Assembly: GCF_937981445.1 (NCBI RefSeq)
Contig: NZ_CALJON010000030.1
Span: 1-13,083 of the forward strand
DNA: 13,083 nt
Direction: 5' to 3'
DNA from: an uncultured Veillonella sp.
Lineage (GTDB): Bacteria; Bacillota; Negativicutes; Veillonellales; Veillonellaceae
In this document: piece by piece, positions 1-6,318 of the stretch
How the letters are laid out: every line of letters starts with the position of its first letter
Numbering within the stretch: the stretch's first letter is position 1
The notes under the pieces: model-generated
What the model was told of the DNA's origin: nothing
The model's database searches: none
The model's input: the letters and a program-made list of their open reading frames with translations, nothing else
Program-made: the position numbers and the translations under genes

Positions 1-455
1 TTGATCCCGTAACGAATGGGCATGTAGATATATTTGAAAGAGCTAGCAAATTAGTAGACAAACTAATTGTAGCCGTTCTTGATAATCCTAATAAAAATAG
101 TTTATTTACTCAAGAGGAACGTGTAGAATTAATTGAAGAATCTGTTAGACATTTACCTAATGTAGAGGTAGATTGTGCTTCAGGGCTCTTAATTGATTAT
201 GCCAAATCTAAAAATAGCTTCATGATTATTCGCGGTCTCAGAGCCTTAAGTGATTTTGAATATGAGTTCCAACGAGCTTTATTCTCTAAATTCTTAGATG
301 ATGAGATTGAAACTGTATTTATTATGACCAATAATAAATACTCTTATGTAAGCTCTACAGGAATTCGAGAGCTTGCCAAATTCCACGGTAATCTTGATGG
401 CTTAGTATCAGAAAAAGTTAAACATGCATTAGAAGCAAAATTTAGAAAAGTTTAG
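1..455 (+). CDS. coaD: Phosphopantetheine adenylyltransferase (CoaD), 5'-truncated by the window edge
   Basis: CoaD transfers AMP from ATP to 4'-phosphopantetheine to give dephospho-CoA, the penultimate step of CoA synthesis, in the cytoplasm. The frame is open from base 3 (bases 1-2 end a preceding codon) to the TAG at 453-455, giving 150 visible codons. The family is usually about 160 residues, so only around a dozen N-terminal residues are missing. The visible part begins DPVTNGH, which contains the nucleotidyltransferase T/HxGH motif. Further on are IIRGLR, the conserved arginine region contacting substrate (codons at about 225-242), and SSTGIRE near the C-terminus, matching the family ISSxxVRE motif. 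The first Met visible in frame, at 222, is internal and is not the start. The next gene begins 24 bases downstream, so they are probably cotranscribed. CoaBC, which makes CoaD's substrate, is encoded at 5079-6260. Confidence 0.96.
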   Translation, partial: DPVTNGHVDIFERASKLVDKLIVAVLDNPNKNSLFTQEERVELIEESVRHLPNVEVDCASGLLIDYAKSKNSFMIIRGLRALSDFEYEFQRALFSKFLDDEIETVFIMTNNKYSYVSSTGIRELAKFHGNLDGLVSEKVKHALEAKFRKV

Positions 456-466
456 TAATAGTTAAT

Positions 467-471
467 AGGAG
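467..471 (+). promoter_or_regulatory. Ribosome binding site that decides the start at 480
   Basis: AGGAG ends on the first base of the in-frame GTG at 471, so that GTG cannot be used with this site. The ATG at 480 sits 8 bases downstream, the normal distance. Confidence 0.75.
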
Positions 472-479
472 TGGCGAGA

Positions 480-932
480 ATGAGAACTGAAAAACTTTTA
501 GAAGACTTGGAAAATGCAATTGAATCGGCTAGTCGCATTCCTATGACCAACAAATTGGTCATTGAAGAAGAAGAAATTATGAGTATTTTGGACGCTATTA
601 ATGAGTCATTGCCATTAGAAATGGAAGAGTCTCGTCGAATTATTGCTGAACGAGATAAAATTTTGGCTGATGCACAGCGTCAAGCTGATACACTTATTGC
701 ACAGGCAAAAGAATATATCAGCAAACTAACTGATGAAAGTGAATTAGTAAAACAAGCACAAGCCCAAGCAAATCAAATTATCAATGCAGCTAACCAATCT
801 TCCGATGAATTGAAGGATAGCTCTTTACAATATGCATCCGATGTATTGCGTTATGTAGAAAATAACTTAGAAAAAACCTTGGAAAGCTTGCGCGTAAATC
901 GTGAAAGTTTAAAACAAACAAATCGTGAATAA
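480..932 (+). CDS. Small coiled-coil protein of unknown function (ATP-synthase-b / DivIVA-like)
   Basis: The protein has 150 residues, is almost wholly helical in character, and has no Cys or Trp, no signal peptide and no membrane segment. Residues 1-18 form an acidic amphipathic start. A family-like stretch IPMTNKLVIEEEEIMSILD follows, and from about residue 50 to 110 there is a heptad-rich, Ala/Gln/Glu-rich region with the repeated pattern AxxQAxxxIxxA, as in the stalk of ATP synthase subunit b or DivIVA-type proteins. Such proteins often lie beside coaD in Firmicutes and are often labelled 'ATPase', but I see no P-loop or other nucleotide-binding motif, so that label looks unfounded. I do not know its function; a scaffold or septal role would be a guess. 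I chose the ATG at 480 over the in-frame GTG at 471 because the Shine-Dalgarno AGGAG (467-471) overlaps that GTG and lies 8 bases before the ATG. Confidence 0.8.
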   Translation: MRTEKLLEDLENAIESASRIPMTNKLVIEEEEIMSILDAINESLPLEMEESRRIIAERDKILADAQRQADTLIAQAKEYISKLTDESELVKQAQAQANQIINAANQSSDELKDSSLQYASDVLRYVENNLEKTLESLRVNRESLKQTNRE

Positions 933-951
933 TACAATTTCATAAATTGTA
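933..951 (+). other. Perfect 8-bp AT-rich hairpin just after a stop codon
   Basis: TACAATTT (933-940) and AAATTGTA (944-951) pair perfectly around the 3-base loop CAT, starting on the base after the TAA of the coiled-coil gene. No T-run follows, so alone it is a poor terminator. It may protect the transcript's 3' end or act with the larger hairpin at 961-1006. The role is inferred. Confidence 0.4.
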
Positions 952-955
952 ACAC

Positions 956-1015
956 TAAAAAGGCGCCCGCCTAGGTCATTATTTAAAATGGCTTAGGTGG
1001 ACGCCTCTTGTATTA
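956..1015. terminator. Probable bidirectional terminator between convergent genes
   Basis: Two 20-base arms (961-980 and 987-1006) flank a 6-base loop, ATTTAA. Sixteen positions are Watson-Crick. In the + strand RNA three of the other four are G-U wobbles and one is a C-A mismatch; in the - strand RNA this reverses to one wobble and three mismatches. The - strand transcript leaves the stem into TTTTTAGTGTT, a good U-tract, while the + strand exits into the weaker CTTGTATTAT. It lies between the + strand coaD unit and the - strand rqcH gene, which converge here, so it probably ends both. Confidence 0.7.
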
Positions 1016-1080
1016 TAAAACTAGGTTAATGAAATTAAGCTAACCGTTTTACACTAGTATATTAATTAAATGCTAAGGTA

Positions 1081-2817
1081 TTACTTAATAAGTAAATCAC
1101 TAGCTAGCGGTGATTTAGGATCAACAATAACAGTTTGTTGATGAGTATAAATAACAAAGCCAAGGGGAGAAGCTGGTGGCTTTTTAATATATTTTATATA
1201 TGTATAATCAACAGGCACCTTGGTGCTATGACTAGCTTTGCTATAGTAAGCTGCAAATTGAGCCACTTTAGTGAGTAAATCATCATTAGGCTCTCCATCA
1301 GGGCGTAGGATAACATGACTGCCTTGAATTTGTAATGTATGAAACCATATATCTGTGGACTTGGCGAAGCGATGGGTTAAGTATTCATTTTGCTTGTTAT
1401 TGCGCCCAATAAATACTGTGCCCCCTTGAAGTTCAAAGCGAAGAAAATTTTCTTTCCCCACTTTATAGGATAGCGGTTTTTTAGATTTTCTTATTAAACC
1501 AATGGCCTCAAATTCAGAATATATTTCCTGCACATCTTCCTTAGTCTGAGCCAACTCTAAGCTATAGAGAATGGAATTATAATACTCAATTTTCTTAGTA
1601 CTTTCTTCTAATTGGTATTTCCCACTGATTACACGATTTTTAAGGCGTGTATATTGTTTATAATATTGCTGCGCATTTTCCACGAGAGTTAATTCCGGTT
1701 GGAGTGCTATTGTTACTTCTTCAGGAGGATCGAGTAAGACATTTGAGAGCGTGACTTCCTTTTCATAATGTACATCCATATAGGAATTAATCATCAATAA
1801 ATCACCATACATTTTAAACTTGTCAGCTTCTTGGCTAGCATTAAGTTCCTCTTGTATCTTACTATGGCGCAGTTCTTCCTTTTTAATAGCTTGACTAATG
1901 ATGCGTTCCAAATCTTTCGTAGCTGTATGTATGCCACCCTGTTTCATTACATCAGCCTCTAGGGGCTTAGATAGGGTGGTGTAAGTAGTAAGTAAAACTA
2001 CGGAATCATCAATATAGGTTAAAGGAATAGGGCTATTTAGGCGCTTTCCATTACTTTGCTCATACACCAATAATTGTGTTGATTTTTTAATCTGTGCTGC
2101 TAAATCAACTATGGCTTGACTGAGCTGATATAGGGCTTCCTTTGATAGGGTGTTCCATACATCTTTCTCTTTTACCTGTGCTCTAAAGCAAAGCTCTTTT
2201 AATAGCACCGGCCCGATGCCATTAAAAATATGCCGAATTGTGCTCGCTACTGTGTCTTGGGCAAAATTTTTAAGCATATCATGAGCTTCTTTAGGGGACA
2301 CCTCAAAAATGCCCATGCGATTGCTATTAGGGGGCAGTTCATAGTTTAGCTTAGGAGCGATGGAACGTTCCCGATTCATTAAAGGTGTAACATGAATTAA
2401 AGATTCTAAAATCACATCATGTTGTACAAATATACAATTCGAATATTTGCCCATGAGCTCTACGTAAATTTTGGTGGTTACCAAGGATCCGTCTAAAGCT
2501 AGTTTATCAACTGTAATTAATAGAATTCGATCTCCATGTAATTGCTCAATCGCTGTGATGCGCGCTGATTCAATATGTTTACGTAAGAACATGCATAGGG
2601 CACTGGGCTCTTTAGGCAGATCAGTTAGATCTTCACTTATATAGCAAGCCGGTGTATTGCCCACGGTAATCATTAAATTTTTATTACCTTCTACAGTATT
2701 AATTTTAAATACTAAGGAGGTTTTATCTATTTGTATTAATCGCTGAATTTGACCATTTACTAATTCATTACTTAGTTCACGGGTCAAAACAGACAGGGTT
2801 AGACCATCTAAGTTCAT
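1081..2817 (-). CDS. rqcH: NFACT-family ribosome quality control protein, RqcH/Rqc2 homologue (formerly 'fibronectin-binding protein')
   Basis: In B. subtilis RqcH binds 50S subunits carrying peptidyl-tRNA after ribosome splitting and recruits tRNA-Ala to add a C-terminal alanine tail that marks the chain for proteolysis. The 578 residues fit the family. The N-terminal NFACT-N domain opens MNLDGLTLSVL and contains MFLRKHIESARI (about 76-87), a Gly-Asp-Arg (about 95-97) matching the DR pair of the tRNA-binding domain, and ELMGKYSNCIF (about 120-130). A helix-hairpin-helix-like GIGPVLLKELC follows near 200. Residues about 300-430 are coiled-coil rich. The C-terminal NFACT-R domain has IGRNNKQNEYLT, DIWFHT and GSHVIL (about 469-503). 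The ATG is preceded by AAGGAG at 2825-2830 on the - strand, spacing 7. It is transcribed alone, divergently from yicC; B. subtilis yloA is also near yloC. The old adhesin name is probably misleading; no secretion signal is visible. Confidence 0.93.
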   Translation of the reverse strand: MNLDGLTLSVLTRELSNELVNGQIQRLIQIDKTSLVFKINTVEGNKNLMITVGNTPACYISEDLTDLPKEPSALCMFLRKHIESARITAIEQLHGDRILLITVDKLALDGSLVTTKIYVELMGKYSNCIFVQHDVILESLIHVTPLMNRERSIAPKLNYELPPNSNRMGIFEVSPKEAHDMLKNFAQDTVASTIRHIFNGIGPVLLKELCFRAQVKEKDVWNTLSKEALYQLSQAIVDLAAQIKKSTQLLVYEQSNGKRLNSPIPLTYIDDSVVLLTTYTTLSKPLEADVMKQGGIHTATKDLERIISQAIKKEELRHSKIQEELNASQEADKFKMYGDLLMINSYMDVHYEKEVTLSNVLLDPPEEVTIALQPELTLVENAQQYYKQYTRLKNRVISGKYQLEESTKKIEYYNSILYSLELAQTKEDVQEIYSEFEAIGLIRKSKKPLSYKVGKENFLRFELQGGTVFIGRNNKQNEYLTHRFAKSTDIWFHTLQIQGSHVILRPDGEPNDDLLTKVAQFAAYYSKASHSTKVPVDYTYIKYIKKPPASPLGFVIYTHQQTVIVDPKSPLASDLLIK

Positions 2818-2847
2818 TTTTATACTCCTTTTTATACAACTCTATTT

Positions 2848-2856
2848 AGTATAACA
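2848..2856 (-). promoter_or_regulatory. Extended -10 promoter for rqcH
   Basis: Read on the - strand this is TGTTATACT, a TGN extension plus a 5/6 match to TATAAT, about 31 bases upstream of the rqcH ATG. At 16-20 base spacing I see no TTGACA-like -35 (for example TAGGGT at 17), so it would depend on the extended -10. Confidence 0.5.
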
Positions 2857-2867
2857 TATTTGCTTCC

Positions 2868-2896
2868 TTTACCCTATGAAAGGAACATGTTAGAAT
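2868..2896 (+). promoter_or_regulatory. Promoter for the yicC-remA-gmk-rpoZ operon
   Basis: TTTACC (2868-2873, 4/6 to TTGACA), a 17-base spacer, then TAGAAT (2891-2896, 5/6) with a TG extension at 2888-2889. The yicC ATG lies about 50 bases further on. The -35 falls in the region that the divergent rqcH polymerase would also cover. Confidence 0.55.
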
Positions 2897-2947
2897 AAAA
2901 AGAAAGAAGAAAAATTAATTACTTTATTATAAATCAGGTGGTATAGT

Positions 2948-3820
2948 ATGACAGGATTTGGTCGCGGCCGCGCTACCAATGGTGATGTGGAGATTCAAGT
3001 AGAAGTTAAAAGTGTTAACTCTCGGTATTTAGATATATATTTAAATATGCCGTCTCTCCTTAATGAATTTGAAAGTTCTTTAAAACAGTTCATTAAAGAA
3101 AAACTAAATCGAGGTAAGGTAGAAGTTTACATTACATTGAAAGACAATCGGGAGCGGGAGAAAGCAATTACTATCAATCATACCTTGGTTGACCAAATTC
3201 GTCAGGTTCTAGTGAAAGAAGGCTTCTATTCGTCGACTGAAGGGATACGATTAGGAGATGTAATGAGTATTTCAAAAGACTGGATTACGGTTAGTGAAAT
3301 TCCCGCTGATAATTCTAGTGTGGGTCTGGTAGCGCAAGACGCATTGGCACAAGCTATAGATGGCTTGCTCCATATGAGAGCAACGGAAGGAGCGCTTTTA
3401 AAAGCAGATATTGAACAGCGCTTAGTATATATGGAAGAATTATTAACTGCCATAAGAGCCAATAAGGATGGTTTGCTTAAGCGCTACGAAGAACGTCTGC
3501 ACAGTAAAATTGAAGCCTTGTTAGAAAAACACGCTATACCTGCTGATTCAGATAGGATTCTAGAAGAAGTGGCCATTTTGGCAGATAAAACAGATATTAC
3601 AGAAGAAATTGTACGTTTTGGGTCACATGTGGTACAATTAAAGGACACACTATTAGAGACTAAACCAGTAGGTCGAAAATTAGACTTTTTAATTCAAGAA
3701 ATGAATCGAGAAGTCAATACAATGGGATCTAAGGGATCTGATTTAGAAGTAATAGATCGGGTAGTTCTATTAAAGTGCGAATTAGAAAAAGTTAGAGAGC
3801 AAATACAAAATCTTGAATAG
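2948..3820 (+). CDS. yicC: YicC/YloC-family endoribonuclease
   Basis: E. coli YicC is an endoribonuclease that cleaves small RNAs such as RyhB; B. subtilis YloC is its homologue. The 290-residue length is typical. The N-terminal YicC domain starts MTGFGRG and carries VEVKSVNSRYLDI (about 18-30) and the RGKVEV element (about 55-60). The C-terminal DUF1732 part covers roughly the last 85 residues, with EEVAILADKTDITEE, VGRKLDFLIQEMNRE and the basic/acidic helix ending the protein. The start is firm: a TAG at 2945-2947 is directly upstream in frame, and AGGTGG (2936-2941) lies 6 bases before the ATG. Relatives usually have a few residues before MTGFGR, so this protein starts slightly short. It leads the operon to rpoZ, as in B. 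subtilis. RNA substrates in this organism cannot be read from sequence. Confidence 0.93.
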   Translation: MTGFGRGRATNGDVEIQVEVKSVNSRYLDIYLNMPSLLNEFESSLKQFIKEKLNRGKVEVYITLKDNREREKAITINHTLVDQIRQVLVKEGFYSSTEGIRLGDVMSISKDWITVSEIPADNSSVGLVAQDALAQAIDGLLHMRATEGALLKADIEQRLVYMEELLTAIRANKDGLLKRYEERLHSKIEALLEKHAIPADSDRILEEVAILADKTDITEEIVRFGSHVVQLKDTLLETKPVGRKLDFLIQEMNREVNTMGSKGSDLEVIDRVVLLKCELEKVREQIQNLE

Positions 3821-3840
3821 TTGGCCTAGCCGGCTTAAAC

Positions 3841-3878
3841 CTTTACGTAGTATTAAAGAAACCTAGCATTAGGTAAAG
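3841..3878 (+). other. Possible alternative hairpins ahead of remA
   Basis: In the 78-base yicC-remA gap, CTTTAC (3841-3846) can pair with GTAAAG (3873-3878), while ACCTA (3861-3865) can pair with TAGGT (3870-3874). The two pairings share bases 3873-3874, so they largely exclude one another. They end 4 bases before the remA Shine-Dalgarno AAGGAG (3883-3888). The stems are short, and function is speculative. Confidence 0.2.
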
Positions 3879-3898
3879 TAGTAAGGAGTAATTAAAAT

Positions 3899-4162
3899 AT
3901 GAGTACAAAGCTTTTGAACATTGGATTTGGCAACATGGTGTCCGCAACTAGACTTATTGCTATTATTAGTCCAGAATCAGCTCCAATTAAGCGCTTAATT
4001 CAAGATGCTCGCGAAAAGAGTGTGTTAATTGATGCAACCTATGGCAGAAAAACGAGAGCCGTACTTGTAATGGATAGTGGGCAAATTGTATTATCTGCTA
4101 TTCAGCCAGAGACTGTAGCTCATCGTATTGTTCAATCCACACCTAATGAAACGGAAGTGTAG
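3899..4162 (+). CDS. remA: RemA-family DNA-binding regulator (DUF370)
   Basis: In B. subtilis RemA is a small ring-forming DNA-binding protein that activates extracellular matrix and osmoprotection operons. This 87-residue protein matches it nearly end to end: FGNMVSATRLIAIISPESAP (about 10-29), IQDAREK, LIDATYGRKTRAVLVMDS (43-60) and VLSAIQPETVAHRI (64-77). Arg18 and the Arg50-Lys51 pair fall where the Bacillus protein has basic DNA-contacting residues; Lys replaces Arg at 51. Its place between yicC and gmk is that of the B. subtilis gene. The SD AAGGAG (3883-3888) is 10 bases from the ATG. The stop codon TAG (4160-4162) overlaps the next gene's SD. Targets here are unknown: a Negativicute would lack the Bacillus eps/tapA targets, so the family name is firm and the regulated process is not. 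Confidence 0.9.
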   Translation: MSTKLLNIGFGNMVSATRLIAIISPESAPIKRLIQDAREKSVLIDATYGRKTRAVLVMDSGQIVLSAIQPETVAHRIVQSTPNETEV

Positions 4163-4170
4163 GAGGAATC

Positions 4171-4797
4171 ATGTCGGATAGAGGTATTTTAATAGTATTA
4201 TCTGGTCCATCAGGAGCCGGAAAAGGGACCATTTGTGCAGCTTTGCGAAAAGAAATGCCTAATTTAGTTTACTCTGTCTCTATGACGACGCGAGAGCCTC
4301 GAGTAGGTGAAGAAGAAGGAATTAGTTACTTCTTCCGCACTAAAGAAGAGTTTCAAAGACTCATAGAAGACGATGCTTTTTTAGAGTATGCCAAAGTATA
4401 TGACAATTATTATGGCACCCCAAAGCAACATGTAATGAATTTACTTAGCGAGGGGAAAAGCGTTATATTAGAGATTGACATTCAAGGCGCTATGCAAGTT
4501 AAAGAGCGCTTTAGTGAGGCCGTATTTATTTACATCGTGCCACCGTCCTTAGATATTTTATCTACGCGCCTACGCGATCGCGGTACGGATGCAACAGATG
4601 TCATTAATAAACGCTTATCTAAAGCAAGTTCAGAGCTCGCGTTAGCTCATCGCTATGACTACATTGTGGTAAATGATGAATTAAATGAAGCCGTAGAAAA
4701 AGTAGCATCGATTTTACGAGCTGAAACCTGTCGCATTAAGCGCAATAAAGAGAAAATCCAATATATTTATAATCGGTATAGGAATAATGAGGTGTAG
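4171..4797 (+). CDS. gmk: Guanylate kinase
   Basis: Gmk phosphorylates GMP to GDP with ATP, feeding GTP and dGTP pools and recycling GMP. The length of 208 residues is normal. The P-loop GPSGAGKGT lies at 12-20. The GMP-binding domain has SVSMTTREPRVGE (35-47), with Arg41 and Arg44 in the positions that grip the GMP phosphate, then YYGTP (80-84) and the Walker-B-like EIDIQGAMQV (101-110). The lid region with RLRDRG follows near 133-138. AGGAGG (4161-4166) precedes the ATG by 4 bases and shares bases with the remA stop, so translation of the two is probably coupled. The rpoZ SD lies within its last codons. Confidence 0.97.
   Translation: MSDRGILIVLSGPSGAGKGTICAALRKEMPNLVYSVSMTTREPRVGEEEGISYFFRTKEEFQRLIEDDAFLEYAKVYDNYYGTPKQHVMNLLSEGKSVILEIDIQGAMQVKERFSEAVFIYIVPPSLDILSTRLRDRGTDATDVINKRLSKASSELALAHRYDYIVVNDELNEAVEKVASILRAETCRIKRNKEKIQYIYNRYRNNEV
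4789..4794 (+). promoter_or_regulatory. Ribosome binding site that decides the rpoZ start
   Basis: GAGGTG lies inside the last codons of gmk, 7 bases before the ATG at 4802. The in-frame upstream ATG at 4787 precedes this site and would need a different one, so it is probably not used. Confidence 0.65.
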
Positions 4798-4801
4798 AAT
4801 T

Positions 4802-5014
4802 ATGATGGTAAAACCTTTATTAAAAGAATTAGAACCTTTTGTTGATAGCAAATATACTTTAGTTACTTTAGCAGCTAAACGTGCTCGTGAATTGACTGAT
4901 GGTGACGCGCCATTAGTAAGTGGTTTAGATACAGATAAACCTGTGTCCGTGGCACTTCATGAAATTGCAGAGAATAAAATTGGCTTTGCACGCACCAAAG
5001 ACGGTATTAAATAA
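4802..5014 (+). CDS. rpoZ: RNA polymerase omega subunit
   Basis: Omega helps fold and dock the beta-prime subunit during core polymerase assembly. From the ATG at 4802 the product is 70 residues, within the small size range of the family. The diagnostic block is VDSKYTLVTLAAKRAREL (about 14-31), with VSVALHEIAENKIGF in the C-terminal half. Three starts are possible in frame (4787, 4802, 4805). I prefer 4802 because GAGGTG at 4789-4794 is 7 bases upstream and because family members begin close to this MMVKP sequence; 4805 is nearly as good. The gene starts 4 bases after the gmk stop, so translation is probably coupled, and the gmk-rpoZ order is widely conserved. Confidence 0.93.
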   Translation: MMVKPLLKELEPFVDSKYTLVTLAAKRARELTDGDAPLVSGLDTDKPVSVALHEIAENKIGFARTKDGIK

Positions 5015-5017
5015 GAC

Positions 5018-5046
5018 TTGTAGTGAGCTTTCTTTTAACACATAAT
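5018..5046 (+). promoter_or_regulatory. Possible promoter for coaBC
   Basis: TTGTAG (5018-5023, 4/6), a 17-base spacer and CATAAT (5041-5046, 5/6) lie in the 64-base rpoZ-coaBC gap, 32 bases before the coaBC ATG. No terminator is visible in the gap, so read-through from the yicC operon is also expected. Confidence 0.35.
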
Positions 5047-5078
5047 AAACAAATTCAAAATATGGGTATAGGTGAACC

Positions 5079-6260
5079 ATGAAAAACAAACATATTATTG
5101 TCGGTGTAAGTGGCGGTATTGCAGCCTACAAAGCAGTGGAGGTAGTGAGTCGTCTTAGAAAATTAGGGGCCGAAGTAAAAGTTGTAATGACCCGCAATGC
5201 TACAAAATTTGTGGCACCCATGACCTTTGGGGAAATCAGTGGTTATCCTGTGGCGGTCGAAATGTTCGAAAATATTCACGACTGGAATGTAGAACATATT
5301 TCGTTGGCCACTTGGGCTGATGCCTATGTAGTAGTACCAGCTACAGCTAATATTATTGCTAAAATGGCGGCTGGTATAGCCGATGACATGCTATCTACAC
5401 AGTTGTTAGCTACTAAAGCGCCTATTTACATTTGCCCGGCAATGAATACTAATATGTATGAAAATCCTATTACACAGCGAAATTTTAAAACTTTAGAAGA
5501 CTTAGGCTATCATATATTGCCAGCTGCTAGTGGCCAATTAGCTTGTGGAACTAGTGGTATTGGCCGTTTGCCAGAACCTGAAACCATCGTAAAATGGCTT
5601 AATTTTGAGCTGAATAAAACTGATTTACTGGCTGGTAAAACGGTCATTGTAACAGCTGGTGGCACCCAAGAAGCTATGGACCCAGTCCGCTATATTGGCA
5701 ATCGGTCCAGTGGTAAAATGGGCTATGCCATAGCTGAACAAGCGGCGCTACATGGAGCTAATACAATTTTAGTATCTGCTCCTACGAATCTACCCACACC
5801 TCATGGGGTAGAATTAGTTAAAGTCGACTCTGCACGTCATATGGAGCAAGCTGTAAATGATTTATATACTGCCGCTGATGCTGTTATTATGGCCGCTGCT
5901 GTAGCTGATTTTAGAGTGGCTCAAGTGGCACCAGAAAAAATCAAAAAAATGGATACTATGGAGCTCCAATTAGTTAAAAATCCTGATATTTTAAAAGGCT
6001 TGGGAGAACATAAGAGTCATCAGAAATTAATTGGCTTTGCCGCTGAGACACAGGATGTTATTGCTAATGGTAAATTGAAAGTGGCTAACAAAAATCTTGA
6101 TATGCTTGTAGCCAATGATGTAAGTAAAACTAATGCCGGATTTAATGTAGATACGAATAAAGTAAGCTTTATTTATCCCGGTGGACAAGTGGTTGATTTG
6201 CCACTTATGACAAAAAGTGATGTAGCTAAGAGAATAATTTTAGCCTTGGCAGAACTTTAA
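5079..6260 (+). CDS. coaBC: Bifunctional phosphopantothenoylcysteine decarboxylase / phosphopantothenate-cysteine ligase
   Basis: CoaB joins cysteine to 4'-phosphopantothenate (CTP-dependent in bacteria of this type) and CoaC, an FMN enzyme, decarboxylates the product to 4'-phosphopantetheine, the substrate of CoaD. The 393-residue protein has both domains. The N-terminal CoaC flavoprotein (1-175) shows GVSGGIAAYKA (9-19), the catalytic-type His73 in VEHISLATWAD, the PxMNxxM motif PAMNTNMY (120-127), and Cys156 in ACGTSGIGRLPEP. CoaB (about 186-393) starts VIVTAGGTQE with NRSSGKMG (208-215), AAAVADF (272-278) and the lysine motif KIKK (287-290). AGGTGA (5070-5075) is only 3 bases from the ATG, so initiation may be weak or depend on coupling. 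The -35 box for metK lies inside its final codons. Confidence 0.97.
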   Translation: MKNKHIIVGVSGGIAAYKAVEVVSRLRKLGAEVKVVMTRNATKFVAPMTFGEISGYPVAVEMFENIHDWNVEHISLATWADAYVVVPATANIIAKMAAGIADDMLSTQLLATKAPIYICPAMNTNMYENPITQRNFKTLEDLGYHILPAASGQLACGTSGIGRLPEPETIVKWLNFELNKTDLLAGKTVIVTAGGTQEAMDPVRYIGNRSSGKMGYAIAEQAALHGANTILVSAPTNLPTPHGVELVKVDSARHMEQAVNDLYTAADAVIMAAAVADFRVAQVAPEKIKKMDTMELQLVKNPDILKGLGEHKSHQKLIGFAAETQDVIANGKLKVANKNLDMLVANDVSKTNAGFNVDTNKVSFIYPGGQVVDLPLMTKSDVAKRIILALAEL

Positions 6261-6274
6261 TACTATAGTATAAT
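6246..6274 (+). promoter_or_regulatory. Strong promoter for the metK riboswitch transcript
   Basis: TTGGCA (6246-6251, 5/6 to TTGACA), a 17-base spacer, then a perfect TATAAT (6269-6274). The -35 is inside the end of coaBC. The predicted start is near 6281, about 38 bases before the riboswitch P1 helix, so metK has its own promoter. Confidence 0.75.
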
Positions 6275-6281
6275 ATTAGAA

Positions 6282-6296
6282 GTGATTATTAATCAC
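6282..6296 (+). other. 15-bp odd palindrome at the predicted metK transcription start
   Basis: GTGATTA-T-TAATCAC is a perfect 7-bp dyad about one central base, 7 bases after the -10 box. It could be an operator for a dimeric regulator, or a short 5' hairpin (GTGATT/AATCAC, loop ATT) stabilising the leader RNA. The sequence alone cannot decide. Confidence 0.45.
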
Positions 6297-6318
6297 ACTA
6301 GTTACATATGATTTTATT

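Noticed and set aside
471..479. GTG at 471 as start of the coiled-coil gene
   Set aside because: The SD AGGAG overlaps the GTG itself; the ATG at 480 has correct spacing.
1024..1045. GGTTA/TAACC inverted repeat after the rqcH stop as its own terminator
   Set aside because: Only 5 bp with a 12-base loop; the much larger hairpin at 961-1006 is a better candidate.
3226..3462. Open frame on the - strand inside yicC
   Set aside because: It lies wholly antisense to a clear yicC coding region, has no SD and gives no recognisable protein.
3821..3853. Possible promoter before remA (TTGGCC and TAGTAT)
   Set aside because: The spacing is 21 bases and other candidate -10 boxes are poor; read-through from yicC explains remA expression.
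4787..4801. ATG at 4787 as start of rpoZ
   Set aside because: It lies upstream of the only good SD and adds residues unlike the family; 4802 fits better.
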